In this document: in pieces, positions 45,906 through 54,427 of the stretch | How positions within the stretch are numbered: the first letter of the stretch is position 1 | How the letters are laid out: each line of letters starts with the position of its first letter | Source of the DNA: Ruegeria lacuscaerulensis | GTDB taxonomy: Bacteria; Pseudomonadota; Alphaproteobacteria; Rhodobacterales; Rhodobacteraceae | Length of the DNA: 64,000 bases | Assembly: GCF_013034685.1 (NCBI RefSeq) | Contig: NZ_WQGO01000002.1 | Span: forward strand, 372,001-436,000 | Direction of reading: 5' to 3' | Notes under the pieces: generated by a model | Databases searched by the model: none | What the model was told of the DNA's origin: nothing | The model's input: only the letters and a program-made list of their open reading frames with translations | Program-made: the position numbers and the translations under genes

Positions 45906-46408
45906 TGGTCGCCGTAGCCTCCCCAGAAATTGGCGTCGGTCAGAATGGCGACCGGTTTGTTGCACATGAAGGTGTATTTCAGGATCGCATCCAGTTCCTC
46001 GACATCCGCCTGATTGTGAAAGTGGTAGGTCGGGATATTCAATTGTGCCAGCAGTGCCTTGGTGTGAACGGCCATTTCCACCTGACAGGCGATGGGTTCG
46101 CGCAGCTCGCCCCGGTACGAGATCAGCATGGGCAAGGGCATCCGGTAGTACTGGATTAGCGTGGCCAGCGTATTGATCGTTACCCCGATCGCGGTGTTCT
46201 GCATGATGATCGCAGGGCGCTTGCCCCCCATCCATGCGCCCGCGCACAGGCCCATGCCCTCATCCTCTTTATTCGACGGGATGTGGTAGATGCTGTCATG
46301 GGCGTCAATCTCGGCAATAACTCCGGCCAGTTGCTTGCACGGAACGGTGGTGACGAACGAGATATCGTTGGCCACCAGATCATCCGTGATCTTTTTGTCT
46401 ATGTTCAT
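45902..46408 (-). CDS. comD: ComD, sulfopyruvate decarboxylase alpha subunit
   Basis: A 168-residue protein matching the N-terminal thiamine-diphosphate (pyrimidine-binding) domain: the Glu in SNKEDEGMGLCAGAWMGG (residues 46-52) is the likely cofactor-activating residue, followed by AIIMQNTAIG. AGGA lies just upstream of the ATG. It pairs with ComE. Confidence 0.88.
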   Translation of the reverse strand: MNIDKKITDDLVANDISFVTTVPCKQLAGVIAEIDAHDSIYHIPSNKEDEGMGLCAGAWMGGKRPAIIMQNTAIGVTINTLATLIQYYRMPLPMLISYRGELREPIACQVEMAVHTKALLAQLNIPTYHFHNQADVEELDAILKYTFMCNKPVAILTDANFWGGYGDQ

Positions 46409-46458
46409 ATCCTGTGTGTCCGTCCTGTATTGGGCGCTTTGCCAGCGCGATGAGCGGT

Positions 46459-46869
46459 TTAGGTTCGGCGATGCACATGCACTGCGCAGCCTGCATGGCG
46501 CACGACGCGTGAGGCGGTTGAGCCAAGGAAATAGTCGCTAAGCCCCGGTTTGTGCGATCCGATGACAATGCAGTCAAAGCTGTGTTCATTGGCGAAATCA
46601 ATGATGGTACGCGCGGTGTGGCCTTTGATGATTTCCGGCCTCACGCCCTCGAGCCCCGAGACCTTGTCGCGCAGCAAATTCAGCGCGGCGCGAAAGCCTT
46701 CATCTACCACATCCTTGTCCAGATACGCGCTGACCGAACCCTGCGGCATCTCATAGACATGCAAGGCCACGATCTCGCAGTCATCGGCAGCCAATGCGCG
46801 GGCCACCTGCAGTGTGTGGGGTGAAATGTCGTGATCCAGCGCCATGGGCACAAGAATTTTCTGATACAT
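46459..46869 (-). CDS. universal stress protein (UspA family)
   Basis: A 136-residue protein from the Met at 46869 (GGAGG 7 nt upstream). It begins MYQKILVPMALDHD and ends with a nucleotide-binding-type loop IVIGSHKPGLSDYFLGSTASRVVRHAGCAVHVHR-like, here shortened to its Gly-Ser ... Gly-Ser-Thr elements. It is embedded in the sulfonate operon between hpsP and comD, which is unusual for a general stress gene. Similar Usp genes occur next to TRAP transporters, where they may regulate transport. Confidence 0.9.
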   Translation of the reverse strand: MYQKILVPMALDHDISPHTLQVARALAADDCEIVALHVYEMPQGSVSAYLDKDVVDEGFRAALNLLRDKVSGLEGVRPEIIKGHTARTIIDFANEHSFDCIVIGSHKPGLSDYFLGSTASRVVRHAGCAVHVHRRT

Positions 46870-46892
46870 GAATGCCTCCGTTTCTGCCGGGC

Positions 46893-47873
46893 CTAATCCC
46901 ACGGCGTGAGGATGATCTTGGGCACGGCCACCGATCCGTTGCGCAACTGACGGAACGCATCGGCACCTTCGGACAGGGGCCGCATTTCGATCCAGTCCAG
47001 TGCGCCCAGCCTGCCATCAAAAATGGCACTTGCGGTTTGGCGGAAATCCTCGACCGTATAGGTATAGGTGCCGATAAATGTGATTTCCTGCAAGGTCATA
47101 CGGCGTATGTCCAACCCGCCGCCCCCGTCGCCCAGGCCGACATGAGCGATCACACCCCCCGGTTCGACCAGTGACGAGGCAGCCTGGCGTGTCGCTGCGA
47201 AGCCTACCGCGTCGACGACCAGTGGGAATGTCTCGGTTGTTTCAGCTCGCAGGTTGAAGGGGCAAATACTCGCCACATATGTGCGTCTGGCGTCGTTGGG
47301 TTCCGTGATGGTGACATCGCTGACACCCATTGCCTTCAGCGCCAGCGCTGCGGCCAACCCGATGGCGCCACCGCCGATGACCAAGGCGCGCCGATCCATC
47401 GCGGGATGCAGCGCCTCCAGCCCTAGCCGGGCCGTGTGCCAGCTCACTGCCAGCGGTTCGGCCAATGCTGCTTTGGCCAGCGGCACGTCGTCAGGCACCG
47501 TCACCAGATTGCGGTCCGGCATGGCGACGTATTGCGCAAAGGCCCCTTCGCGGGGGGGCATCGAGATGATCTGGCGGTTAGGGCAGATATTGACCCGGCC
47601 CGATTGGCAGGCCGTGCAGGTGCCGCAATGGACCAGAGGGTTGATTGTCACCCTGTCCCCATCGCGTGGGCCGCCCACGATTACCCCGGCGGCTTCGTGC
47701 CCCAGGATCAGCGGCGCAGGACGTCGCGCATCGTGCCCCAGATAGGCGTGCATGTCCGAGCCGCAGATACCCACCGCCTCGACCCGGATCAGATGTTCGG
47801 CATCCTGAGGCGCCGCGTCGGGCATATCCCGATAGGCCACATGTTCCACGCCTTCATACACCAGTGCTTTCAT
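46893..47873 (-). CDS. hpsP: zinc-dependent alcohol dehydrogenase (HpsP position)
   Basis: A 326-residue medium-chain dehydrogenase. Catalytic zinc ligands are Cys37 and His59/Glu60 (LGHEAAGV); the structural zinc site is Cys83, 86, 89, 97 (CGTCTACQSGRVNIC). The NAD site is VIGGGAIGLAAA (about residues 165-177). In DHPS degraders HpsO and HpsP are the two dehydrogenases that interconvert DHPS enantiomers through the 2-keto form; this gene sits third in the hpsNOP order. The symbol follows order and family; the exact reaction is inferred. Confidence 0.75.
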   Translation of the reverse strand: MKALVYEGVEHVAYRDMPDAAPQDAEHLIRVEAVGICGSDMHAYLGHDARRPAPLILGHEAAGVIVGGPRDGDRVTINPLVHCGTCTACQSGRVNICPNRQIISMPPREGAFAQYVAMPDRNLVTVPDDVPLAKAALAEPLAVSWHTARLGLEALHPAMDRRALVIGGGAIGLAAALALKAMGVSDVTITEPNDARRTYVASICPFNLRAETTETFPLVVDAVGFAATRQAASSLVEPGGVIAHVGLGDGGGGLDIRRMTLQEITFIGTYTYTVEDFRQTASAIFDGRLGALDWIEMRPLSEGADAFRQLRNGSVAVPKIILTPWD

Positions 47874-48631
47874 TTTGCTGTGAACCCCCCGTCAACCATC
47901 AGGACCTGTCCGGTGACATAGTCCGAGGCCCTTGAGCATAAGAAAAGGATCGGCCCGTTGATATCCTCCATCCGTCCGTTGCGCCCGATACAGGTCTGGG
48001 CGGCGTTGCGCTCGGCCCTTTTGGCGTCGTCGAACACGGCTTGTGTCAATTCGGTCGGAAAAAATCCCGGCCCGATGGCGTTGGCGGTGATACCGTGGGG
48101 CGACCAGGCCTCGGCCATGGCGCGGGTCAACTGGCCGATCCCGGCCTTGGTCGCGCCATACGCGATACCGCCGGGAAAGGCGCGGGTGGTTTGCAGGGAT
48201 GCAAACGTGACGATGCGGCCCCAGACCTTGTCTTTCATGGCAGGGACCAGCGCTTGGCTCAGGAAAAACGGTGCACTCAGATTCAGGGCCAGCGTTGCAT
48301 CCCAACCCTGGCCGGTCACGTCATCTGCCGCTTCGCGGGTGTTGATTCCAGCGGCGTGAATCAGAATATCCGGCGGTCCGAAAGGGTCCGAGATATCTTG
48401 CGCCACCGCTTCGATCTGGTCCCTATCCGCGATGTCGGCGGCGACCATGGCCGCGCTGTTACCAATCTCGGCGACCAGCCCGGCCAAAGCATCGTGTCGA
48501 CGGGCTACAGCCACGACCTTTGCTCCGGCGGCGGCCAGAACCTTGGCCGCTTGCCGCCCAAGGCCGGAACTGGCGCCGGTGACACACGCAACCCGACCGG
48601 TCAGGTCAAAAAGCGCGCGCGGGTCATCCAT
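47870..48631 (-). CDS. hpsO: short-chain dehydrogenase (HpsO position)
   Basis: A 253-residue SDR from the ATG at 48631, which overlaps hpsN by 8 nt; a second possible start is 48655. The NAD motif is TGASSGLG (18-25) and the catalytic residues are Ser145, Tyr158 and Lys162 (YGATK). The C-terminus FLCSRASDYVTGQVLMVDGG is typical. It is the second gene of the hpsNOP order and is proposed to oxidise DHPS at C2 or reduce the ketone. Confidence 0.75.
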   Translation of the reverse strand: MDDPRALFDLTGRVACVTGASSGLGRQAAKVLAAAGAKVVAVARRHDALAGLVAEIGNSAAMVAADIADRDQIEAVAQDISDPFGPPDILIHAAGINTREAADDVTGQGWDATLALNLSAPFFLSQALVPAMKDKVWGRIVTFASLQTTRAFPGGIAYGATKAGIGQLTRAMAEAWSPHGITANAIGPGFFPTELTQAVFDDAKRAERNAAQTCIGRNGRMEDINGPILFLCSRASDYVTGQVLMVDGGFTAK

Positions 48632-49931
48632 CTGCGGACAGGTCGAACTGTTCATCGGGGAAGTATTTCGCCAGCCGAACATCGGCAGCGCGGGCGTGGC
48701 CTTCCATGCCTTCCAGTCTTGAAATCCGCGCAGTCGCAATGGCGATGGGCTTCGACCCTTCGCGGGTGGCCCGCTGCCATGTGACGATCTTCATGTATTT
48801 GTGAACGCTCAGCCCTCCGGTATAGCTGGCCGCGCCGGAAGTCGGCAGGACGTGATTGGTGCCGGTGGCCTTGTCGCCATAGGACACTGTCGTTTCCTCA
48901 CCCAAAAACAACGAGCCGTAGCAAGTCAGCCGATCCAGCCACCACTCCAGATCCTCGGCCTGCACGGTCAGGTGTTCGGGCGCGTAAGAGTCGGAACAGG
49001 CGGCCATTTCCTCTCGGTCGCCGCACAGGATCACCTCGGCATAGTCGCGCCACGCGGCCGAGGCATTCTCTCGGTTCAACTCGGGTAGGTCTTCGATCAG
49101 GGCGGGCACCAGCTCCATCACCTTTTCCGCCAAAGCCCGGTCATCCGTCACCAGCCAAACGGGTGAGTTGTAGCCGTGCTCGGCCTGACTGACCAAATCG
49201 GTTGCCACCACATGCGCGTCGGCGCTGCTGTCGGCAAGGATCAGACTGTCTGTGGGACCGGCGATCATGTCGATGCCGACCTTGCCATAGAGGATGCGCT
49301 TGGCCTCGGCTACGAACTGATTGCCCGGGCCCACAAGGATATTCGCGCGCGGCAGGCCGAACAGGCCATAGGTCATCGCGGCCACGCCCTGTACCCCGCC
49401 CATGGCCAAGATGCTGTCGGCACCGCAGATATGGGCGGCATAGACAATGGCTGGGGCCACACCTTCACCGGGACGCGGGGGCGAACAAGCGGTGATATGA
49501 CGACATCCAGCCACCTTGGCTGTGGTCACGGTCATGATTGCGCTGGCGATGTGGCTGTAGCGCCCGCCGGGGACGTAGCAGCCTGCCGCGTCCACCGGGA
49601 TCGCCTTTTGGCCTGCGGTCACGCCTGGTACGATCTCAACCTCGACGTCCGACACGGTCGCTTTCTGGGCCTCGGCAAATCGGCGCACGTTGTCATGGGC
49701 GAAGCGGATGTCGGCCTTCAGCTTCTCGGGCACCAATGCAATGGCGGCGTCAATCTCGGCCTGTGTCATCAGCACATTGCCTTCGAACTTGTCGAACTTG
49801 GCGGCGTATTCCAGCGCCTTTGCATCTCCACCCGCCTCGATTTCGGCAAGGATCGTCTTGACCGTGTCGTGCACTTCGGACGCATGAGATTGCGCCGTCA
49901 ATGTCGCCTTTTTCAGATAGTCACGGGGCAT
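48624..49931 (-). CDS. hpsN: HpsN, DHPS 3-dehydrogenase (histidinol-dehydrogenase family)
   Basis: A 435-residue protein that resembles HisD but lies outside any histidine operon. Zinc ligands are conserved: Gln249 and His252 (SQAEHGY), Asp353 (YGDKATGTNH) and His412; catalytic Glu319-His320 (APEHLTV) are present. The HisD motif AGPSE is AGPTD here, and GLSVWD is GLSVHK, both in the substrate site. HpsN oxidises (R)-DHPS to (R)-sulfolactate with NAD in two steps. With a TRAP transporter before it and comDE after, the assignment to DHPS is strong. Confidence 0.88.
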   Translation of the reverse strand: MPRDYLKKATLTAQSHASEVHDTVKTILAEIEAGGDAKALEYAAKFDKFEGNVLMTQAEIDAAIALVPEKLKADIRFAHDNVRRFAEAQKATVSDVEVEIVPGVTAGQKAIPVDAAGCYVPGGRYSHIASAIMTVTTAKVAGCRHITACSPPRPGEGVAPAIVYAAHICGADSILAMGGVQGVAAMTYGLFGLPRANILVGPGNQFVAEAKRILYGKVGIDMIAGPTDSLILADSSADAHVVATDLVSQAEHGYNSPVWLVTDDRALAEKVMELVPALIEDLPELNRENASAAWRDYAEVILCGDREEMAACSDSYAPEHLTVQAEDLEWWLDRLTCYGSLFLGEETTVSYGDKATGTNHVLPTSGAASYTGGLSVHKYMKIVTWQRATREGSKPIAIATARISRLEGMEGHARAADVRLAKYFPDEQFDLSADG

Positions 49932-49943
49932 GGTCAGCAGGTC

Positions 49944-51272
49944 CTATTGGTAGATGGCAGGAAGCAATGTCGTCGACACCGCCGGTACATAGGCGATCAG
50001 GATTACCACGATCAGCATGGTCAGAACAAAGGGCACGGCGCGCGCCGCGATTTTTAGAATTGATTCTCCGGTTATCCCGGAAACAACGAACAGGTTTAGA
50101 CCCAAAGGCGGGGTGATAAAGCCCACACCCAATGCGGTGATCATCATAATGCAGAACTGAATCTCGTTCATGCCGATATTGTCCGCCAGCGGTTTCAGGA
50201 TCGGAGCCAGGATCACGATATTCGGCGTCGTCTCCATCACGCAGCCTGCGGCGATCAGGATACCGATCATCAGCAGGATCAGCAGATAGGGGTCATCGGT
50301 CAGCGAGGTGACGGCCGTCACGAACCCCTGCGGTACGCCCATGATCGCCAGTGCCTCGGCCAGTGGAGCCGAGAAGGCGATGATCGGCAGGATCACCCCG
50401 TTCACCTTAGCCGAACTGACCAGCATCGACGGGAAATCAGCCAACGTCAGCGTCCGCAGGATGAAGCCCATGATGATGGTGACGACGACAGCGGTCGCAC
50501 CGGCCTCGGTGGGCGTCAGGCGGCCCGAGAAGATGCCGTAGAAGATGATCCCCGGCACGATGAACGCATACCAGCCGGATTTCAGCGCCTTGCCCAGATT
50601 GGCCAGCCATTCGCCCATGGTCATCATGCCGCCACCCTCGTAGGCGTAGATGCGGTTCATGATGATGTTGGTCACGAGGATCGAGACAAGAATGGCCAAT
50701 CCGGGGATGAGGGCGGCCAGAAACAGGGTCGAGGCCGAAATACCCAGCACAAGACCGATGATGATATAGGCGATCGAGGGCGGGATCAGGATGCCGGTAC
50801 AGGCCCCTGCCGCGACCAGCGCACAGGCATAGGGGCGGGGATAACCGCTTTCGACCAGCCGATTGATCGTCATTCGGCCCACCGCAGCAGCGCCCGCCGC
50901 GTCCGAGCCCGAGATCGCCGCGAACATGCCGCAGACCAGAACAGTGGCCGAGCCAAAGCCACCCTTGGCAAAACACGTCAACGCCTCGGCCACGTCCAGA
51001 AACTTTCGCGACAACCCCGTGCGCACCAGCACGTCCCCGGTCAGGATGAACAGCGGTACGGCCGTCAGGGCGAAGGCGTCGATGCCGGTGAACAGGCTTT
51101 CGCCCACAAGGCTCAACGGCAGGTCGCCGGACATGACCAGCATCACGATGGCGGCGGTGCCGATGGCCGCCCAGACGGGCACAGCCAAGGCAATCAGACC
51201 AACGAACAGGATCACAGGCAGGTAGAAATCCCACCCAAGTTCAACGGTTTGATTGAGAGAACCCCAAAGCAT
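49944..51272 (-). CDS. dctM: TRAP transporter large membrane subunit (DctM)
   Basis: A 442-residue protein with about 12 hydrophobic segments, including AVPLFILTGDVLVRTGLSRK and MFAAISGSDAAGAAAVGRM, the standard DctM signatures. It forms the ion-coupled channel with DctQ. The probable substrate is DHPS or another sulfonate, from the linked genes. It starts 11 nt after the dctQ stop. Confidence 0.93.
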   Translation of the reverse strand: MLWGSLNQTVELGWDFYLPVILFVGLIALAVPVWAAIGTAAIVMLVMSGDLPLSLVGESLFTGIDAFALTAVPLFILTGDVLVRTGLSRKFLDVAEALTCFAKGGFGSATVLVCGMFAAISGSDAAGAAAVGRMTINRLVESGYPRPYACALVAAGACTGILIPPSIAYIIIGLVLGISASTLFLAALIPGLAILVSILVTNIIMNRIYAYEGGGMMTMGEWLANLGKALKSGWYAFIVPGIIFYGIFSGRLTPTEAGATAVVVTIIMGFILRTLTLADFPSMLVSSAKVNGVILPIIAFSAPLAEALAIMGVPQGFVTAVTSLTDDPYLLILLMIGILIAAGCVMETTPNIVILAPILKPLADNIGMNEIQFCIMMITALGVGFITPPLGLNLFVVSGITGESILKIAARAVPFVLTMLIVVILIAYVPAVSTTLLPAIYQ

Positions 51273-51283
51273 TACGTGTCCCC

Positions 51284-51796
51284 TCAGTCAAACAGCTTGT
51301 CGCCTTCGAAGACGGGCGTGCCGTCCCTCAGGCATTTCAGATCGCGCATCAGTGACTGGATCAGACGCCAGATCATCAGCGCAAAACCGGTGGGCACGGC
51401 CATCAGGAACCACACCTTCGATACCCGCAGCCCGTCCGTCACCGAACCGAACTTGGCCGAAACATGCACCGCCTCATACGACCAGTAGAGCGCGATGACC
51501 GCCACGCCGAACATCACCAGATCTCCAAAGATATACAGCAGCGCCTTGGGACGCGGCCCAAGGTAGTGCATGATCACGTCGATGCGGATATGGGCGCGTT
51601 CCTTTACGGCTGCTGCCGCACCGATCCACGCAAGGTAGATGAAAGAATAGCGGACGATCTCTTCGCCCCAGATCGACGAGAAAGCGAAAATCTCACGCCG
51701 AAGAACCTCGATGGCCATGGTGATGACCAGCATCACGTAAAACACCAGCAGCAGCCAGCGCTCGGCGTTGCGGTCTATGTTTTGAAGTAGGGTCAT
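51284..51796 (-). CDS. dctQ: TRAP transporter small membrane subunit (DctQ)
   Basis: A 170-residue protein with four helices; SSIWGEEIVRYSFIYLAWIGAAAAVKERAHIRID, given here by its ends SSIWGEE and HIRID, is the DctQ signature. The ATG at 51796 has GAGGGAA upstream and is preferred over the TTG at 51811. Confidence 0.92.
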   Translation of the reverse strand: MTLLQNIDRNAERWLLLVFYVMLVITMAIEVLRREIFAFSSIWGEEIVRYSFIYLAWIGAAAAVKERAHIRIDVIMHYLGPRPKALLYIFGDLVMFGVAVIALYWSYEAVHVSAKFGSVTDGLRVSKVWFLMAVPTGFALMIWRLIQSLMRDLKCLRDGTPVFEGDKLFD

Positions 51797-51875
51797 CTGT
51801 TCCCTCGGCAAAAGAGCAACCGGGCCATAGCCTTTTTTGGCGGGCCTGCTTCAGGTCCGGCTGCTTTGGAAGATC

Positions 51876-51898
51876 GCGGGCTCACTCGCTGCGCCCGC
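51876..51898 (-). other. stem-loop between dctP and dctQ
   Basis: GCGGGC pairs with GCCCGC around an 11-nt loop, about 10 nt after the dctP stop in the 112-nt gap. No T-run follows. It may stabilise the dctP message, since the binding protein is needed in excess. Confidence 0.4.
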
Positions 51899-51908
51899 CG
51901 CCTGTCTG

Positions 51909-53054
51909 CTAAGCGTCGTGGACGTAGTATTTGCCCTGCGTGCCAGCGGCCTCGACCAGCTTTTCGAAGGCGTCCATCGACCCGGCAAGCTCGGTCTTAA
52001 ACGGATCCCATTCGGCGTTCTGATAGCCGCCGACGCTTTCCCATTCGGCCAGTTGATCGGAACTGAGCGAGTGGAACTCGACCCCCGCCTTGTTCAGTTC
52101 GGCCATGGCATAGGCGCGGGCCGAGGGCACTTTGGCCAGGTTCTGATGCGCGGTCATTTCCGCACCCCACATGATACCCTCCTGAACGTCAGGCGGCATC
52201 GAATTGAACCACTCCAGGTTACAGGAATAGACCTGACTGTCCGGCACCGCCTGCGTGAAGGTCACATGGCTGAGGATATCCTTGAAACCGAACACGAACA
52301 GTGCGCCCACTGACGGGTCCAGCGCATCCGCGACACCTTGCTTAATGGCCGAAGGGGTCTCACCCCAGGCAACCGGCGTCGGGTTTGCGCCCGCCATACG
52401 GTAATATTGCTGCAGCATCTTCGAGCCCGGAACGCGGAACTTCACACCGCTCATGTCGCCCGGCGTGATGATTGCATTGCCACCCTGACGCACCGCAACC
52501 ACGCGCGGGTCGATCACAACGTAGAACAGCGCCTTGAAGCCGGCGGCCTCGACCTTGGGATGCACCTCGTTCTTCCAGGTGTCCGAGTTCACAAGGTTGG
52601 TGAATTTCTGGTTCGAGCCACAAAGATACGGCATGTTGATCAGGTCAACGGTCGAGGCAAAAGGTGCAAAATTCGACAGCGAGTGCTGTGCGGCCTGAAT
52701 TGTACCACCCTGAACCTTCTGAACCAGCGATCCGCCCGCACCCAACTGCCCGCCGGGGGCTAGTTTGACATATACCTTGCCGTTTGTGGCGTTCTGGATG
52801 TTTTCCTTCAGGTCCAGCTGCATGATTGGATAGCTGCGTGACGCACCCAGCACATAGGCCGTGGCGATGGTCATCACATGATCGGCCGCGTTTTCACGCT
52901 CGCGTTCTTCCTTTGCGGTCTGCGCGGCGGCCTCGGATGACCACAACACTCCGCCGGCCCCGGCGACCAGGGCTGCCGTGAATGCCCCCGTGGCGCTGAG
53001 CTTCAGGAAATTGCGGCGCTCGGCCGACGCCAGTTCCAGTTTATCCTTGTTCAT
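51909..53054 (-). CDS. dctP: TRAP transporter solute-binding protein (DctP)
   Basis: A 381-residue protein from the Met at 53054 (GAGGG 7 nt upstream). A Tat-type signal (ERRNFLKLSATGAF) is at residues 12-25, with the hydrophobic stretch ending near residue 48. The DctP fold is indicated by the Leu-Ala-Pro-Gly-Gly-Gln-Leu-Gly-Ala segment, PGDMSGVKFRVPGSKM (Arg binding the acid group) and VAWGETPSAIKQGVADA. It captures an organic acid, probably a sulfonate, in the periplasm. Confidence 0.92.
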   Translation of the reverse strand: MNKDKLELASAERRNFLKLSATGAFTAALVAGAGGVLWSSEAAAQTAKEERERENAADHVMTIATAYVLGASRSYPIMQLDLKENIQNATNGKVYVKLAPGGQLGAGGSLVQKVQGGTIQAAQHSLSNFAPFASTVDLINMPYLCGSNQKFTNLVNSDTWKNEVHPKVEAAGFKALFYVVIDPRVVAVRQGGNAIITPGDMSGVKFRVPGSKMLQQYYRMAGANPTPVAWGETPSAIKQGVADALDPSVGALFVFGFKDILSHVTFTQAVPDSQVYSCNLEWFNSMPPDVQEGIMWGAEMTAHQNLAKVPSARAYAMAELNKAGVEFHSLSSDQLAEWESVGGYQNAEWDPFKTELAGSMDAFEKLVEAAGTQGKYYVHDA

Positions 53055-53078
53055 TGTTTGCCCTCCCAAGCAAAAAAG

Positions 53079-53264
53079 TCAGCCGTCGCGTTCTGCGTTG
53101 CGATCAGCCTCCTTTTTCAGAATTGCGACAACGAACAGGATCGACGCCGCGAACAGAACCAACATCTCTCCGACATCGCCGAGAAATGCGCCACCCGCAA
53201 AAGCGCCCACTGCGACGTTCGCAAAGTAGATCACGAAGACGATAACTGATGCGGTCAGGAACAT
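53079..53264 (-). CDS. small two-helix membrane protein leading the TRAP operon
   Basis: Not recognised. A 61-residue protein with two hydrophobic helices (about residues 3-25 and 32-48) and a charged C-terminal tail. GAGAAAG lies 8 nt upstream. It is the first gene after the LacI-controlled promoter and 24 nt ahead of dctP. Its function is unknown; its position suggests a transporter accessory. Confidence 0.6.
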   Translation of the reverse strand: MFLTASVIVFVIYFANVAVGAFAGGAFLGDVGEMLVLFAASILFVVAILKKEADRNAERDG

Positions 53265-53298
53265 GTCTTGGGCTTTCTCGAGATTCGGTTCAACATCA

Positions 53299-53326
53299 TT
53301 TGTAAGCGCTTACATGTAAATTGCAA
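53299..53326 (-). promoter_or_regulatory. candidate promoter of the sulfonate operon
   Basis: On the minus strand TTGCAA (53326-53321) and TACAAA (53304-53299) are 16 nt apart, placing the start of transcription about 40 nt before the small membrane protein. The -35 lies in one LacI-type palindrome and the -10 in the other, so bound repressor would block polymerase. Confidence 0.5.
53301..53314. promoter_or_regulatory. LacI-type operator 1
   Basis: TGTAAGCGCTTACA, a perfect 14-bp palindrome with the central CG typical of LacI-family sites. It lies 87 nt before the LacI gene and 36 nt before the small membrane protein. Confidence 0.75.
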
Positions 53327-53335
53327 GCGCTTACA
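53322..53335. promoter_or_regulatory. LacI-type operator 2
   Basis: TGCAAGCGCTTACA, differing from operator 1 at one position. Its centre is 21 bp away, two helical turns, so two dimers could sit on the same DNA face. It lies on the LacI side of the divergent gap. Confidence 0.75.
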
Positions 53336-53401
53336 TAATTGCTTTCCTACGGCGGCCGTTGCGTCTAGACTTATTGGCAAAGACAAATGGCAGGATTGGG
53401 A

Positions 53402-54427
53402 ATGTCAAAACTTCGAACGGCGCCGACACTGGACGATGTCGCCAAAATGGCCGGAGTTTCGACCGCAACCGTTTCGCGCTGTCTCAATACCCCCGACCGG
53501 GTGGTCAAGGCGACGCGCGAACGGGTGCAATCGGCCGTTGATGCGCTGGGTTACATGCCTAACTTTGCTGCAAGGGTCATGGCAGCGAATCGCAGCCTGA
53601 CCGTCGGGGCCATCATTCCGACTATGGAGAACGCGATCTTTGCGCGTGGTCTGCAGGCCTTTCAGGAAGAGCTGCACACACATGGCTATACACTGCTGGT
53701 CTCAAGCTCGGCCTACAAACCCGAAATTGAAGAGGAGCAGATCCGCACCCTTATCGCGCGGGGGGCGGATGCGTTGTTGTTGATCGGGCATGATCGTGCG
53801 CCGCAGATTTACACAGAGCTGGAGCGCCGCAAAATCCCGGCCCTGATTGCGTGGTCTTTTCTGCCGGACGCACAATTGCCTTCGGTTGGATTTGACAACC
53901 GCGCCGCCATGGCCGAACTGGCCGACCGGGTGATCGGTCTGGGTCACAGGCGGATTGGCGTGATTTCGGGCATTCGGTCCGGCAATGACCGGGCGCGACT
54001 TCGGATCGAAGGAATAGAACAGGCGGCAGCCCGGCATGGTATTTCGCCTTTGGACCTGACCATCATTGAAACATCTTATGAAATCGAAAATGGCGCCGCG
54101 GCGTTCGATAGGTTGATGTCGCAGAGCGTTCGGCCCACCGCAGTACTATGCGGGAACGATGTTCTGGCTGTTGGTGCCCTGCATCGGGCCAGGGAAATGG
54201 GTTTGAACGTGCCGCGCGATGTGTCCATCACCGGGTTCGATGACATTGAACTGGCCCGCATCGTCTCACCGGCTTTGACGACCGTTCACGTCCCGCATCG
54301 GGAAATGGGGCGCAGGGCGGCTATGGAACTGGTTTCGATGTTGGAACAACAGTCAGACGGAACAGGATCAAGGCTGGATACGCATATTGTCGAACGTCAG
54401 TCGTTGGGCCCACCGGCGAAAGGCTAG
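53402..54427 (+). CDS. LacI-family transcriptional regulator of the sulfonate operon
   Basis: A 341-residue protein from the Met at 53402 (GGATTGGGA upstream). The helix-turn-helix is TLDDVAKMAGVSTATVSRCLN (residues 8-28), the hinge follows near residue 45-60, and the periplasmic-binding-type core ends with the GNDVLAVGALHRAREMG and GFDDIELA motifs. It is divergent from the operon, with two operators in the gap; it probably represses it until an inducer binds. The last four bases overlap the convergent LysR gene. Confidence 0.92.
   Translation: MSKLRTAPTLDDVAKMAGVSTATVSRCLNTPDRVVKATRERVQSAVDALGYMPNFAARVMAANRSLTVGAIIPTMENAIFARGLQAFQEELHTHGYTLLVSSSAYKPEIEEEQIRTLIARGADALLLIGHDRAPQIYTELERRKIPALIAWSFLPDAQLPSVGFDNRAAMAELADRVIGLGHRRIGVISGIRSGNDRARLRIEGIEQAAARHGISPLDLTIIETSYEIENGAAAFDRLMSQSVRPTAVLCGNDVLAVGALHRAREMGLNVPRDVSITGFDDIELARIVSPALTTVHVPHREMGRRAAMELVSMLEQQSDGTGSRLDTHIVERQSLGPPAKG

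Noticed and set aside
48624-49931. Histidinol dehydrogenase of histidine synthesis (HisD)
   Set aside because: There are no his genes around it, and TRAP, hpsO/hpsP and comDE neighbours with altered substrate motifs fit HpsN.
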